DNA of 64,000 nucleotides from Mycolicibacterium neoaurum ATCC 25795 (GTDB lineage Bacteria; Actinomycetota; Actinomycetes; Mycobacteriales; Mycobacteriaceae), in contig NZ_JMDW01000003.1 in NCBI RefSeq assembly GCF_000691525.1, positions 124,001 to 188,000 of the forward strand, given 5' to 3'. The first letter of the stretch is position 1. The number at the start of each line of letters is the position of its first letter. The notes under the pieces were generated by a model, which saw only the letters and a program-made list of their open reading frames with translations, searched no databases and was not told where the DNA came from. The position numbers and the translations under genes are program-made. Positions 37,407 through 46,937 of the stretch are shown piece by piece.

Positions 37407-38579
37407 TCATCGCCCCCGCAACACCTGGAGCCGGCGAATCGCCTCGTCCATGGTGTCGTCGCGCTTGCAGAAGGCGAAGCGCACCAGGTGATTCCAGCCG
37501 TCCGCGGGGTTGTCGGGGTCACCGCTCGTGAACGCGGACATCGGGATGGCCGCCACCCCGGCCTTGTGTGGCAGCTCGGCGCAGAACGCGGTGCTGTCGG
37601 TGTATCCGAGCGGACGCGGGTCGGCACACAGGAAATAGGTGCCGGCGCTGTGATGCACCTCGAAGCCCAGATCTGCCAATGCCTCGCCGAGGCGGTCGCG
37701 CTTGGCCTGCAGATCGGCGCGCAAACCGGCCACCCACTCATCCTCGTGATCGAGTGCGTATGCCACGGCGGGTTGGAACGGCGCGCCGCCCACATACGTC
37801 AGGTACTGCTTGGCCGCCCGCACACCGGCGATCAGGTCGGGCGCCGCACACGCCCAGCCGATCTTCCAACCGGTGGCGTTGAACATCTTGGCCGCGCTGG
37901 AGATCGTCACCGTGCGCTCCCGCATACCCGGGTAGCCGGCCAGTGGGTGATGCTCAACGCCGAAGACCAGGGTCTCGTACACCTCGTCGGTGATCACCAA
38001 CAGATCGTGTTCGGTCGCCAGCGCGGCGACCGCCGACAGTTCGGCGTCGCTGAGGACCATGCCGGTCGGGTTGTGCGGGGAGTTCAGCAACAGCGCGCGG
38101 GTGCGTGGGGTGACCGCGGCCCGCAGCGCCTCGACGTCGAGGGCGAAGCCGCGGCCGGCGGGTGCCAACGGAACGGTGACCCGGTGGCACCCGGCCATCG
38201 CGATGACGGGGGAGTAGGAGTCGTAGAACGGCTCGATGACCAGTACCTCGGAGCCGGGCTCGACCAGACCGAGCAGGGCGGCCGCGATCGCCTCGGTGGC
38301 GCCGACGGTCACCAGCACCTCGGTGTCCGGGTCGTACTCGATGCCGTAGCGGCGCCGGCGCTGGGCGGCGATCGCGTTGCGCAGCTCCGGAATGCCGAGC
38401 CCGGGCGGGTACTGGTTGACCCCGCCGGCGATGGCGTCCTGAGCGACCTTCAGCATCTGGGCGGGGCCGTCCTCGTCGGGGAAACCCTGTCCGAGATTCA
38501 CCGCGCCGATCCTGGCGGCCAGCGCCGACATCTCCGCGAAGATCGTCACCGCGTAGGGCTGCAGGCGGGAGACGGTCAT
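37407..38579 (-). CDS. dapC: DapC, succinyl-DAP aminotransferase (class I)
   Basis: 390 residues, fold-type I PLP aminotransferase. The Schiff-base Lys lies in SSAAKMFNATGWKIGW; PLP contacts are seen in LLNSPHNPTG, ITDEVYE and the C-terminal Arg site NHLVRFAFCK. DapC (Rv0858c) makes N-succinyl-LL-2-amino-6-oxopimelate from its amino form in the lysine/diaminopimelate path. Strong similarity to the M. tuberculosis sequence (e.g. LNLGQGFPDEDGP region, GVNQYPPG, FCKRDDTMDEAIRRL). It lies convergent to the permease across hairpin copy 2. Confidence 0.9.
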   Translation of the reverse strand: MTVSRLQPYAVTIFAEMSALAARIGAVNLGQGFPDEDGPAQMLKVAQDAIAGGVNQYPPGLGIPELRNAIAAQRRRRYGIEYDPDTEVLVTVGATEAIAAALLGLVEPGSEVLVIEPFYDSYSPVIAMAGCHRVTVPLAPAGRGFALDVEALRAAVTPRTRALLLNSPHNPTGMVLSDAELSAVAALATEHDLLVITDEVYETLVFGVEHHPLAGYPGMRERTVTISSAAKMFNATGWKIGWACAAPDLIAGVRAAKQYLTYVGGAPFQPAVAYALDHEDEWVAGLRADLQAKRDRLGEALADLGFEVHHSAGTYFLCADPRPLGYTDSTAFCAELPHKAGVAAIPMSAFTSGDPDNPADGWNHLVRFAFCKRDDTMDEAIRRLQVLRGR

Positions 38580-38617
38580 ACCGCCAGACTAGTTGCCCGC
38601 CCGGCAGCCCCGTGATG

Positions 38618-39469
38618 TCAGCCCAGTAGCGGCCGTAGGTCGGTGTCGATCCAGTCGGTGAAGCTCTGCCAGCCGATCTGCGGATACTGTGCGTGCAGTG
38701 CGGCAATATCCACGGTGTACCCACCGGCGGCAAGGAAGGTGAACATGGCCCGCATGTCGGGCGAGGCGATCTGCGACGGCTCGCGGGTCACCAATTCGAC
38801 CGGACGGCCCAGGGTTTCGGACAGTGCGGCCGCCATCTGTCGACCGGACGGCTCATCGGAGGCGAGGTCGATGCGGGTGTTGCGCACCGGATCGGGATCG
38901 GTCAGCACCGCCGCGACGAACCGCCCGAGATCGCGCCGGGACAACTGCTGCAGCGGCGCGTCGGCCGGCAGCGGCAACTCGAAGACCCCAGCCTTGATGT
39001 CGGCGAGGCCGCCGAGCATGTTGTCGTAGAAGTACGACGGCCCGACGATGGTGTACGAGAGGCCGGATCCGGCCAGCTCGTGCTCGACGACGGCCTTGCT
39101 GTCGAAATGCGGGATCCCGGTGTGCTGATCGGCATCGGCCACCGACGAGAACACCAGGTGCGGAACCTCGGCTGAGCGGGCGGCCGCCAAGATGGTCCGG
39201 CCCTGCGCGATCTCGGCCTCGGGCCCCTCCTCGAACGGGGTGGTCAGCGCGTACGCCCCGGTCACGCCGGAGAAGGCCCGAGCGACGGACGCCTCATCGG
39301 ACAGATCGGCGGCCATCACCTCGACACCGGCCTCGGCCAGGCGCCGCGCCGCGGGTGAGTCAGTACGCCGGGTGATCCCCCGCACCGTCGCCCCGGCCTC
39401 CAATAGCGGTTTGACCACTGCGCCACCCTGTGCGCCGGTGGCTCCCAGTACCGCGAAATATCCGCTCAT
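38618..39469 (-). CDS. NmrA-like NAD(P)-binding protein
   Basis: 283 residues. The N-terminal Rossmann motif is FAVLGATGAQGGAVVKPL; the extended SDR/NmrA type is shown by LVFSSVADADQ and the FYDNM segment. NmrA proteins are nitrogen-metabolite regulators or quinone reductases in various organisms; here no function is fixed. It follows dapC on the same strand after 38 bases and ends 15 bases from ureF. Confidence 0.78.
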   Translation of the reverse strand: MSGYFAVLGATGAQGGAVVKPLLEAGATVRGITRRTDSPAARRLAEAGVEVMAADLSDEASVARAFSGVTGAYALTTPFEEGPEAEIAQGRTILAAARSAEVPHLVFSSVADADQHTGIPHFDSKAVVEHELAGSGLSYTIVGPSYFYDNMLGGLADIKAGVFELPLPADAPLQQLSRRDLGRFVAAVLTDPDPVRNTRIDLASDEPSGRQMAAALSETLGRPVELVTREPSQIASPDMRAMFTFLAAGGYTVDIAALHAQYPQIGWQSFTDWIDTDLRPLLG

Positions 39470-39484
39470 CGTCCCAGCCTAGTT

Positions 39485-40186
39485 TCACGTGGCGAACAAC
39501 CGCGAGGTCCGCTCCTCGTGACGCATTCCGCTGATCTCCAGTGCCGGTGACACGCTGCTCAACTCGCTCAGCGGCCGCTCGCAGGCCGCGTGCGCCAACA
39601 CCGTCATCGCTTCGGCGTTGCGTAGCTGGATGCGCTGACTCTGCAGCGGGCCCAACCTGCCGAGCCGTACCGCCGCGCTCAGCAACGAGGCCATCATCGA
39701 TCGCAGCACGCCGACGACGGCGACCTGCCGAGGGATGCCCAACAGCGACTGCACGACCCCGTCGACCACCGCAGCATGACCGGGCACCGACCCTGCCGAC
39801 ACCGCCAGCAGGTAGGGATGCCGTTCGCCGATCCCGACGTCGAGAGCGGTCGCCGCCAGTTGCCCGCCCGCGGACACCGAGGCGGTGCGGGTGTTGCCGA
39901 ACAGCTTGTACGTCGCGGCAAGATCATCGAGTTCGGCAAGGGTGTCGGGATCATCAGCCAGCCAGGCATGCGCGGTGATGGTGGCGTCCAGCGTCCCGAC
40001 ACTGTGCCGCAGATATCCGCACACCACCGATTCGACGGCATCGGCATCGGCATCCGGGCGACGGTGCAGCCACTCCTCCAGACCGTGGCTGTGCACCATC
40101 CGCCCGGCGGGAAACGCACTGTCGTGCAACTGCAACCACAGCGCCAGCGCCGTCGTGACGTCAGTGGTGATGGCCAACATGGTCAT
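39485..40186 (-). CDS. ureF: UreF, urease accessory protein
   Basis: 233 residues, all-helical UreF fold: LWLQLHDSAFPAGRMVHSHGLEEWL at the N-terminus and SVSAGGQLAATAL and YLLAVSAGSVPGHAA later. UreF works with UreD and UreG to insert nickel into urease. Its start (40186, or 40180) lies inside the ureE end, a 20-26-base overlap. Last gene of the urease operon. Confidence 0.9.
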   Translation of the reverse strand: MTMLAITTDVTTALALWLQLHDSAFPAGRMVHSHGLEEWLHRRPDADADAVESVVCGYLRHSVGTLDATITAHAWLADDPDTLAELDDLAATYKLFGNTRTASVSAGGQLAATALDVGIGERHPYLLAVSAGSVPGHAAVVDGVVQSLLGIPRQVAVVGVLRSMMASLLSAAVRLGRLGPLQSQRIQLRNAEAMTVLAHAACERPLSELSSVSPALEISGMRHEERTSRLFAT

Positions 40187-40640
40187 CCGCGGATGTCCGC
40201 GCCCAGCCGCGGCCGGCCAATGCCAGTTCGGTCACCTCACCGGTGACACCCATCGTGGCGAGCATGTCCCTGGCGGCATCGGCACTGGTGAACAGTGGGA
40301 CGGTCATACCGTCATCGTCGACGTCGACGGGGGCGTGCTGGTTGCCGAGCAGGTGACCCAACATCAGCATGGCGCGGGCGGTGTTGTCGGCGAACCGGAC
40401 CCGGATGGCGGGTTCGGCCGGACGGCGGACCACCACGACGGCGTGGCCGTCGTCGGTGATCACGGCATCGTGGTGCAGGAACACGCCACGCGGCAGCATG
40501 ATCCGTACCTCTATGCCGGTGTCGGTGGTGACGAGCTGCCGATGTTTGCCCGCATCACCCCAGCCGATGTCGACATGGTGCCGCCGGCGGCCGGCGAAAG
40601 CCGGATCATCGATGTGTCCGAGTACGGTATCGGCTATCAC
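40161..40640 (-). CDS. ureE: UreE-like nickel chaperone
   Basis: 159 residues with a GTG start. Recognised by LGHLLGNQHAP, the UreE GNxHxP nickel-site motif, and by a histidine-rich C-terminus (DDHVGHHH), which fits metal binding. Two His near the N-terminus (RRRHHVD) may also contribute. It delivers Ni to apo-urease. The start overlaps the ureD stop by four bases (GTGA). Confidence 0.85.
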   Translation of the reverse strand: MIADTVLGHIDDPAFAGRRRHHVDIGWGDAGKHRQLVTTDTGIEVRIMLPRGVFLHHDAVITDDGHAVVVVRRPAEPAIRVRFADNTARAMLMLGHLLGNQHAPVDVDDDGMTVPLFTSADAARDMLATMGVTGEVTELALAGRGWARTSADDHVGHHH

Positions 40641-41443
40641 GGGGTGCTCCTGGTGATCGGTGTGGTGGGCAACATGACGCGGGCCGCATCGTGCAGTGCC
40701 CGCTGCACGGCGAGCAGCGGGGGTGCGCCATCAGTCCTGATCCGCACGAAAATGCCGGCATCAGAAGGAAGTTCGCCGGCGCCGCCCTCGATATCAGGAT
40801 GATCAGCCAGCACCGCGCGCACCGCGGACAGCGCGCCTTTGACGCACCGGCCCGGCGCGAGGATCAGCAGGGTGGCCAGGTAGTCGGCCCCGATGACGGC
40901 ATCCGCGGTGACCAGCTGGCGGTCCCGTGCCACCGCACGACCCTGTACCCGCACCGTGAACGCGGTATCGACGACGGCGTAGCGGAACCGCTCGCCGTGT
41001 GCGATCCGTCCGGCGGCGATCGCATCCCAGCCGATGTACACCCCGCCGGGTGCGACATCGACCTCCAACTGTTGGACGAAGCTCGAATCGGACTGCGGGA
41101 TAATTGTTTTGGGCAGGTACTCCAGCGCCGCCCCGGACTCCACATCGAACGACAGACGGTGCCGGGCGCCGGGTCCGCCGCCGGCGAACACCTGGGTGGC
41201 GGCCTGGGAGGTGAGGTGCAGATGTGTGCCGGACGCACACCGCACGGTGGTGCTCAGATCGTCATCGGAGAACGTTCCGCCGCTGGGACTCTGCACACAG
41301 AGGTTGGCTGCACCGGGAAAGGCGGGATCACTGTGCAGTGCGGTGGTCACCCGCTGCGGGTATCGCTGCCGCAGCCCGGTGATCCGCGTCGCGCCGCTGG
41401 CATCGGCGCGGGTGTGCAGGCTCAGCACACCGGGGGCGATCAT
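40637..41443 (-). CDS. ureD: UreD (UreH), urease accessory protein
   Basis: 268 residues. Features of UreD are [33 protein letters not shown] and the tail [10 protein letters not shown]. UreD forms the scaffold for UreF and UreG on apo-urease. It overlaps ureG (ATGA) and ureE (GTGA) by four bases each. Confidence 0.9.
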   Translation of the reverse strand: MIAPGVLSLHTRADASGATRITGLRQRYPQRVTTALHSDPAFPGAANLCVQSPSGGTFSDDDLSTTVRCASGTHLHLTSQAATQVFAGGGPGARHRLSFDVESGAALEYLPKTIIPQSDSSFVQQLEVDVAPGGVYIGWDAIAAGRIAHGERFRYAVVDTAFTVRVQGRAVARDRQLVTADAVIGADYLATLLILAPGRCVKGALSAVRAVLADHPDIEGGAGELPSDAGIFVRIRTDGAPPLLAVQRALHDAARVMLPTTPITRSTP

Positions 41444-42057
41444 GCTCGCGCCGTGAGCATCACACCGCGCAGCAACTCCTCGGTCAGGGCGTCCAGGCCG
41501 GATCCGGAGCGCAGATCGGTGAACACCGTCGGCTTGGTGGGGCGGGCCACCGCGCAGTCGCGGCGCATCCGGTCCAGATCGGCACCCACCAGATCGGCGA
41601 GGTCGATCTTGTTGACCACCAGCAGATCGGCCTGCAGCAGCCCGATGCCCTTTTTGCGGGGGATGTCGTCCCCGCCTGCGGTGTCGATGACGAAGATCCA
41701 GTAATCCACCAGATCGGAGGTGAAGGTGGCGGCCAGGTTGTCACCACCGGACTCGATGAGAATCAGGTCCAGGTCCTCGAATTCGGCCGCCAACCGGCGG
41801 GCGGCGGCCAGATTTGCCGACGGGTCCTCGCGAATGGCGGTGTGCGGGCAGGCGCCGGTCTCGACGGCCAGCACCCGGTTCGGGTCGATGACCCCGCTGC
41901 GGCGCACCCGTTGCGCGTCCTCGTCGGTGACCAGGTCGTTGGTGATCACCGCAACGCCGAGACCCCTGCCGATCAGCTCGGGCACCAGCCTCTCCACCAG
42001 CCGGGTCTTACCCGATCCGACCGGACCGCCGATGCCGATGCGAAGTACCTCGCCCAT
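41440..42057 (-). CDS. ureG: UreG, urease GTPase
   Basis: 205 residues from ATG 42057 preceded by AGGAGA. P-loop [32 protein letters not shown] and [14 protein letters not shown] (the NKxD motif) are plain. It hydrolyses GTP to drive nickel insertion. 11 bases separate it from ureC. A longer open frame upstream overlaps ureC and is not coding. Confidence 0.93.
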   Translation of the reverse strand: MGEVLRIGIGGPVGSGKTRLVERLVPELIGRGLGVAVITNDLVTDEDAQRVRRSGVIDPNRVLAVETGACPHTAIREDPSANLAAARRLAAEFEDLDLILIESGGDNLAATFTSDLVDYWIFVIDTAGGDDIPRKKGIGLLQADLLVVNKIDLADLVGADLDRMRRDCAVARPTKPTVFTDLRSGSGLDALTEELLRGVMLTARA

Positions 42058-42068
42058 CGCGTTCTCCT

Positions 42069-43784
42069 CTATTTCAACGTGTACCGACGGCCGAGCGGCA
42101 CCGTGGTCATCGGCACGCTCTGGCACAGTTGACCGTCCACGATCACCCGGTAGGTGTCGGGTTCGATCCGGATGTCGGGAAGGTAATCGTTGTGTAGCAG
42201 ATCGGCTTTGGTGAGTCCTCGGGAGCCACGACAGGCCACCAGCCGGGTCTGCAGTCCGAGCCGCGCACCCAGTCCGGCGTCGATCGCCGCGGCTGCCACG
42301 AAGTTCACCGACACATCGGCCGGTGTCTGCCCGTAGGCCGCCCACTGTGGGCGGTACTTCAACGGCTCGCACGTCATCAGCGACGCGTTGGCCTCACCCA
42401 TCACCGACCATGCCGGGAAACCACCCTTGAACACGACCTCGGGGCGTATTCCGAAGAACTTCGGCTCCCACAGCACGATATCGGCGAGCTTGCCCGGCTC
42501 CAGCGAGCCGACCTCGTGATCGATCCCGAACAGGCGGGCCGGATTGATCGTCAGCTTGGCGATATAGCGCAGGATCCGGGCGTTGTCGGCGCCGGTGCTC
42601 TCGTCGGCAGGCAGGGGACCGCGTGTTGCCCGCATATGCGAGGCCAATTGCCATGTGCGGGCGATGGTCTCCCCGATGCGCCCCATGCCCTGGGAGTCCG
42701 ACCCCATGGCCGAGATGGCGCCCATATCGTGCAACACATCCTCGGCGGCGATCGTCTCGCGCCGGATCCGCGATTCGGCGAAGGCCACATCCTCGGGGAT
42801 GCGGGGATTCAGGTGGTGGCACACCATCACCATGTCCAGGTGCTCGTCGAAGGTGTTGAGCGTGTACGGATTCGTCGGGTTGGTCGAGGATGGAAGGCAG
42901 TACGGTTCGCCGACGACCTGCATGATGTCCGGCGCATGACCACCGCCGGCCCCCTCGGCGTGATAGGTGTGGATCACCCGGCCGCCGATCGCGGCCATGG
43001 TGTCTTCGTAGAAGCCGGACTCGTTGAGGGTGTCGGTGTGGATCTGCACCTGCAGGTCCAGTTCGTCACCGGCGTCCAGTGAGGCCCGTATCGCCGCCGG
43101 GGTGGCGCCCCAGTCCTCGTGGATCTTGAATCCGATGGCGCCGGCCAGTCCCTGCTCGATCAGCGGTGCGGTGCTGGATGCGCTGCCGTTGCCGATGAAA
43201 CCGAAGTTCATCGGGAAGGCCTCCGCGGCCCGCAGCATGCGAGCCAGGTTGGTCGGCCCCGACGACGTGATGCCGACGGTCACCGGGCCGAGGCCGCCAC
43301 CGATCATGGTGGTGATGCCGCTGGAGATGGCCTCCTCGACAAGGCCCGCGCTGTCGAAGTGCACGTGCACGTCGATGGCGCCCGCGGTGGCGATCAGGCC
43401 CTCGCCGGACCGGATATCGGTGCCCGCGCCGATGATCAGATCGGGGTGCACACCGTCCATGGTGCGCGGGTTGCCCGCCTTGCCGACCCCGACGATGCGT
43501 CCGTCCCGGATACCGATATCGGCCTTACGGATTCCCAACACGGCGTCGATGATGAGGGCGTTGGTGATGACGAAGTCCAGCGCCCCTTCGCCGTTGGTCA
43601 TGTCACCGTGCACGGCCATGCCCTCGCGCATGGTCTTGCCACCACCGAAGACGGCCTCGTCACCGTAGACGCATGCGTCGGCCTCGACGCGGGCCAGCAG
43701 CTCGGTATCGGCGAGGCGCACCCGGTCCCCGGTGGTCGGTCCGTACAGCTCGGCGTAGCGGGCCCGGCTGATGCGGTATGTCAT
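42069..43784 (-). CDS. ureC: UreC, urease alpha subunit
   Basis: 571 residues, the catalytic subunit hydrolysing urea to ammonia and carbamate. The dinuclear nickel ligands are visible: DVHVHFD, the carbamylated Lys in [32 protein letters not shown], the active-site flap Cys in VCHHL and the Asp in GSDSQGMGR. Near-complete length for the family. The start overlaps the ureAB stop (ATGA). Confidence 0.96.
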   Translation of the reverse strand: MTYRISRARYAELYGPTTGDRVRLADTELLARVEADACVYGDEAVFGGGKTMREGMAVHGDMTNGEGALDFVITNALIIDAVLGIRKADIGIRDGRIVGVGKAGNPRTMDGVHPDLIIGAGTDIRSGEGLIATAGAIDVHVHFDSAGLVEEAISSGITTMIGGGLGPVTVGITSSGPTNLARMLRAAEAFPMNFGFIGNGSASSTAPLIEQGLAGAIGFKIHEDWGATPAAIRASLDAGDELDLQVQIHTDTLNESGFYEDTMAAIGGRVIHTYHAEGAGGGHAPDIMQVVGEPYCLPSSTNPTNPYTLNTFDEHLDMVMVCHHLNPRIPEDVAFAESRIRRETIAAEDVLHDMGAISAMGSDSQGMGRIGETIARTWQLASHMRATRGPLPADESTGADNARILRYIAKLTINPARLFGIDHEVGSLEPGKLADIVLWEPKFFGIRPEVVFKGGFPAWSVMGEANASLMTCEPLKYRPQWAAYGQTPADVSVNFVAAAAIDAGLGARLGLQTRLVACRGSRGLTKADLLHNDYLPDIRIEPDTYRVIVDGQLCQSVPMTTVPLGRRYTLK

Positions 43785-44500
43785 CTCAGCTCTTTCGAAT
43801 CCGGCAGGATGTCCAAGAAACCGCGGGCGCGTACATCGCTCATCAGCGCTGCGCTCGCCGGGACATCGGTAGGGCCATTGGTGACATCGTTCTGGCCGAT
43901 CACCACCCGGTCACCGCCGTAGCTGGTCAGCGATACCTCCTGCGTCTCACCGGGTTCGAAGCGCACGGCCAACCCCGACGGGATGTCCAATCGCATGCCG
44001 AACGCCGATCGCCGGTCGAAACGCAGCGCCCGGTTGCATTCGAAGAAGTGAAAGTGCGATCCGACCTGGATGGGACGGTCACCGGTGTTCTGCACACTCA
44101 CCGACACGGTTGCCCGGCCCGCGTTCAGCTCGAGTTCGCCGTCGGCGGGCAGGATCTCACCCGGGGCGAAGGTGATCTCGTCGGCGGTCCGGGTGCCGGG
44201 GCCGATCGCATCGTGCACGGTGACGAGCTTCTGTCCGTCGTCGAAGAATGCCTCGACCTGAACCGAGCCCAACAGGGTGCGCACGCCGGGCATGACATCG
44301 TCATCGGTGAGCAGATCGGCCCCGATGGCGGCGGCCTCGGCCACCCCGGCACCGGATCGGGCCGCCTCGATGACCTCGTCGGCGATCAGTGCCCGGGCCT
44401 CGGCATAGGTCAGTGCCAGTCCCGCGGCGCGGTGCTTGCGGGCCAGTTCCGCGGCCAGGAACACCAGCAGTCGGTCTTCGTCCTTGGGTGTCAGATGCAT
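43781..44500 (-). CDS. ureAB: Fused urease gamma-beta subunit (UreAB)
   Basis: 239 residues. Residues 1-100 are the gamma part ([35 protein letters not shown] read in pieces, [11 protein letters not shown]) and residues about 108-239 the beta part ([45 protein letters not shown]). The two subunits are joined in one chain, as in Helicobacter UreA, whereas M. tuberculosis encodes them separately. Starts three bases after the urtA stop. Confidence 0.93.
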   Translation of the reverse strand: MHLTPKDEDRLLVFLAAELARKHRAAGLALTYAEARALIADEVIEAARSGAGVAEAAAIGADLLTDDDVMPGVRTLLGSVQVEAFFDDGQKLVTVHDAIGPGTRTADEITFAPGEILPADGELELNAGRATVSVSVQNTGDRPIQVGSHFHFFECNRALRFDRRSAFGMRLDIPSGLAVRFEPGETQEVSLTSYGGDRVVIGQNDVTNGPTDVPASAALMSDVRARGFLDILPDSKELR

Positions 44501-44503
44501 GCG

Positions 44504-45742
44504 TCAGCCCGTGATTCCCTCGGCCCACGGATAGTTCTTGAGGAAGGGGTCGGGGGTGATGGGCTCCGGTGACTGCCAGACCTGGTCGATCAGGCCGCTG
44601 GGGACGACCTTGCCGACGCGTGCGGTCTTGGTGACGTGGTGGTTCTCCCCGTCGATGGTCACCGACCCCTCCGGTGCGTCGACGGTGACGCCGTCGGCCG
44701 CGGACTGGATGTCGGCCACCGCGAACGAGTCGGCCTTCTCCACCGTGGCCTTCCACAGATACACCGCGGTGTAGGCCGACTCCATCGGATCCGAGGTGAC
44801 CCGGTCGGGGCCGTACTTGGCCTTGAAGTCGGCGACGAACTTCTTGTTGGCCGGGGTGTCGAGGGTCTCGTAGTAGTTCCACGACGACAGCTGCCCGACC
44901 AGGGTGTCGGCGCCGATGCTCTTGACCTCCTCCTCACCGACGCACATCGACATCACCGGCATGGTCTGGGCCGTCAGCCCGGCGCTGTTGTACTCCCGGA
45001 AGAAGGCCGTCAGTGAACCGCCCACCACGACGTTGAAGATGGCGTCGGCACCGGCGCTGCGGATCTTGTTGACGATCGTCGCGAAGTTCGTACTGTCCAG
45101 CGGCACATAGTCTTCGCCCTTGATCTCGATGCCGTTGGCCGCGGCGTAGGCCTTGACGATGGCATTGGAGGTGCGCGGGAAGACATAATCACTGCCGACC
45201 AGGTAGAGCGAGGTGACACCCTGCTGCTTGAGGTAGTCCAGGGCCGGGATGATCTGCTGGTTGGTGGTGGCGCCCGAGTAGAAGATGTTCTTCGATGACT
45301 CCAGACCCTCGTACTGCTGACCGTAATAGAGCAGTGCGTTGGAATCCTCGAACACCGGCAGCATCGCCTTGCGGCTTGCCGAGGTGTACCCGCCGAAAAC
45401 CGCTGCGACACAATCGCTGTTGACCAGCTTGTTGGCCTTCTCGGCGAATACGGTGGGATCCGATGCGCCGTCCTCGGACAGCAGATCGAGCTGCTTGCCC
45501 AGCACCCCGCCGCTTGCGTTGATCTCGTCGACGGCCATCGCGATCGCATCATGGATGACCGACTCGCTGACGGCCAGCCCGCCGGACAGTGAGTTGATCG
45601 AACCGATGGTGACCTCCGAGCCCGATGTGTCCGCGCACCCCTGCGCCGTGGCGCCCGCGTCGTCGCCGGCCCGACTGCCGCACGCGGTCGCGAGCATGGT
45701 CGTTGTGGCGAGGAGGGCCACTCCCGCGGTGAATCTGTTCAT
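44504..45742 (-). CDS. UrtA-like urea/amide-binding lipoprotein
   Basis: 412 residues from ATG 45742. Signal peptide with a lipobox (LATAC). The periplasmic type I binding-protein fold is shown by ITIGSINSLSGGLAV, and QQYEGLESSKNIFYSGATTNQQ is typical of UrtA/FmdD urea or short-chain amide receptors. The permease and ATPase partners UrtBCDE are absent from this window, so it either serves a transporter encoded elsewhere or is a sensor. First gene of the urease operon. Confidence 0.85.
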   Translation of the reverse strand: MNRFTAGVALLATTTMLATACGSRAGDDAGATAQGCADTSGSEVTIGSINSLSGGLAVSESVIHDAIAMAVDEINASGGVLGKQLDLLSEDGASDPTVFAEKANKLVNSDCVAAVFGGYTSASRKAMLPVFEDSNALLYYGQQYEGLESSKNIFYSGATTNQQIIPALDYLKQQGVTSLYLVGSDYVFPRTSNAIVKAYAAANGIEIKGEDYVPLDSTNFATIVNKIRSAGADAIFNVVVGGSLTAFFREYNSAGLTAQTMPVMSMCVGEEEVKSIGADTLVGQLSSWNYYETLDTPANKKFVADFKAKYGPDRVTSDPMESAYTAVYLWKATVEKADSFAVADIQSAADGVTVDAPEGSVTIDGENHHVTKTARVGKVVPSGLIDQVWQSPEPITPDPFLKNYPWAEGITG

Positions 45743-45807
45743 GTGCTCGCCTTCGCTGGTCGTGGATCGTTGGCGATCAGCGTAGGAACCAGCGCATTCC
45801 CCGGGAT

Positions 45808-45825
45808 ATGGGAGGAATCTCCCAT
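45808..45825. promoter_or_regulatory. Inverted repeat in urtA/LuxR intergenic region
   Basis: ATGGGAG-GAAT-CTCCCAT, a perfect 7-bp inverted repeat with a 4-base spacer. It lies in the 178-base divergent region and is a candidate binding site for the LuxR regulator. Confidence 0.5.
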
Positions 45826-45857
45826 TTCCGCGGTGGGCGTTGCCTGTCCGCCGCGTG

Positions 45858-45877
45858 GGTGAAACATTCGCGAAACA
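45858..45877 (+). promoter_or_regulatory. GlnR-like box in urtA/LuxR divergent region
   Basis: GGTGAAAC-N6-GAAACA fits the GlnR consensus and repeats the sequence before the NCS1 permease. It lies 116 bases upstream of urtA and 43 bases upstream of the LuxR gene. GlnR control of urease is established in mycobacteria; the site itself is predicted. Confidence 0.6.
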
Positions 45878-45920
45878 CGCCCTGCCCATCATTCTTTGGG
45901 GACGTGACAAGAAGGATCTG

Positions 45921-46931
45921 ATGGCAGGCGCATATGCGGAGGTGCTGGGCAGCAGCGCGAGTATCGAGACGCGCGCCCACGAGATGCTCGAGGCGCTGAG
46001 CGCACGGGCGGCGTCGTCGGCATCGGCGATCAGCCTGTGGGATCCGATCCGTCGCCGGCACGTCGCCGTCGCCAATCACGGCTACCCCGATCATGTGATG
46101 GAGCACCTGAACACCTGGTTCATCGATCACGATCCGTTGTTCGACACGATGCGGGTGCGCGGTCTCGGCGCGCTGCGCTGGCGTGACTTCCCCCAGTATC
46201 GCGACACCTATTCCGTGCAGGGTGTTTTCGCCCCGGCCGGTTTCGACGAGGGGTTGTCGGCGCGGCTGGTGACCGCGGACGGCAGTTACGCCGGAACCAT
46301 CCACGTCAACTGTGACGACGCCCGCCACCCCACCGATGGCGATGTGGCCGAGATCAATTCGCTGCGTGCGCAGATGGCTGCGCAGCTCGACTTCTCCTCG
46401 CGCCCGCGCATGGTCGCCGAGCTCATGGCACCCGAGGCGCAGGCTTGGGCGATCGACGGTGACGGGCAAGCGCATCTGCTGATCCACGGTGACAGCTTCG
46501 CGGCCCCGTTGGATCGCGCATTGGTGACCGAGATGGTGTTGGCCACCCGTGCAACGGGTTTGGGCTTTCGACCCGAGGCCACCCGGTGGTTCGACGGCAC
46601 CACCTGGCTGCACGCCAGGATCATCGACACCGCCCGCCGCTTCGAGCGGGACAGCCTTTCCGGTGTGCTGTTGGTGACCCGCGACCCTTTGCCGTTCGGT
46701 ATCACCGCCCGTGAACTCGATGCCTTGACGCTGGCGGCGCAGGGTCTGACGAACAATCAGATTGCCGCCCGCCTGTTCATCAGCGTCCGGACCGCGGGCC
46801 ACCACCTGGAGAGTGCGATGGTCAAACTCGGCGCCAGTAATCGCGCGGCGTGTGTGTCGCACGCGGTGACCTGGGGCCTGCTGTCGGGGCGACTGCTGGC
46901 GGGGAATGTTTGGGCCGCCGACAGCGCTTAG
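45921..46931 (+). CDS. LuxR-family regulator divergent from urease operon
   Basis: 336 residues from ATG 45921 with GAAGGA upstream. The N-terminal 240 residues show no sensor domain I can name beyond a possible GAF-like region. The C-terminal LuxR helix-turn-helix is ITARELDALTLAAQGLTNNQIAARLFISVRTAGHHLESAMVKLGASNRA (residues about 262-310). A longer frame upstream of 45921 would run over the GlnR-like box and is disfavoured. It may respond to urea or nitrogen state. Confidence 0.85.
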   Translation: MAGAYAEVLGSSASIETRAHEMLEALSARAASSASAISLWDPIRRRHVAVANHGYPDHVMEHLNTWFIDHDPLFDTMRVRGLGALRWRDFPQYRDTYSVQGVFAPAGFDEGLSARLVTADGSYAGTIHVNCDDARHPTDGDVAEINSLRAQMAAQLDFSSRPRMVAELMAPEAQAWAIDGDGQAHLLIHGDSFAAPLDRALVTEMVLATRATGLGFRPEATRWFDGTTWLHARIIDTARRFERDSLSGVLLVTRDPLPFGITARELDALTLAAQGLTNNQIAARLFISVRTAGHHLESAMVKLGASNRAACVSHAVTWGLLSGRLLAGNVWAADSA

Positions 46932-46937
46932 ACCCAC

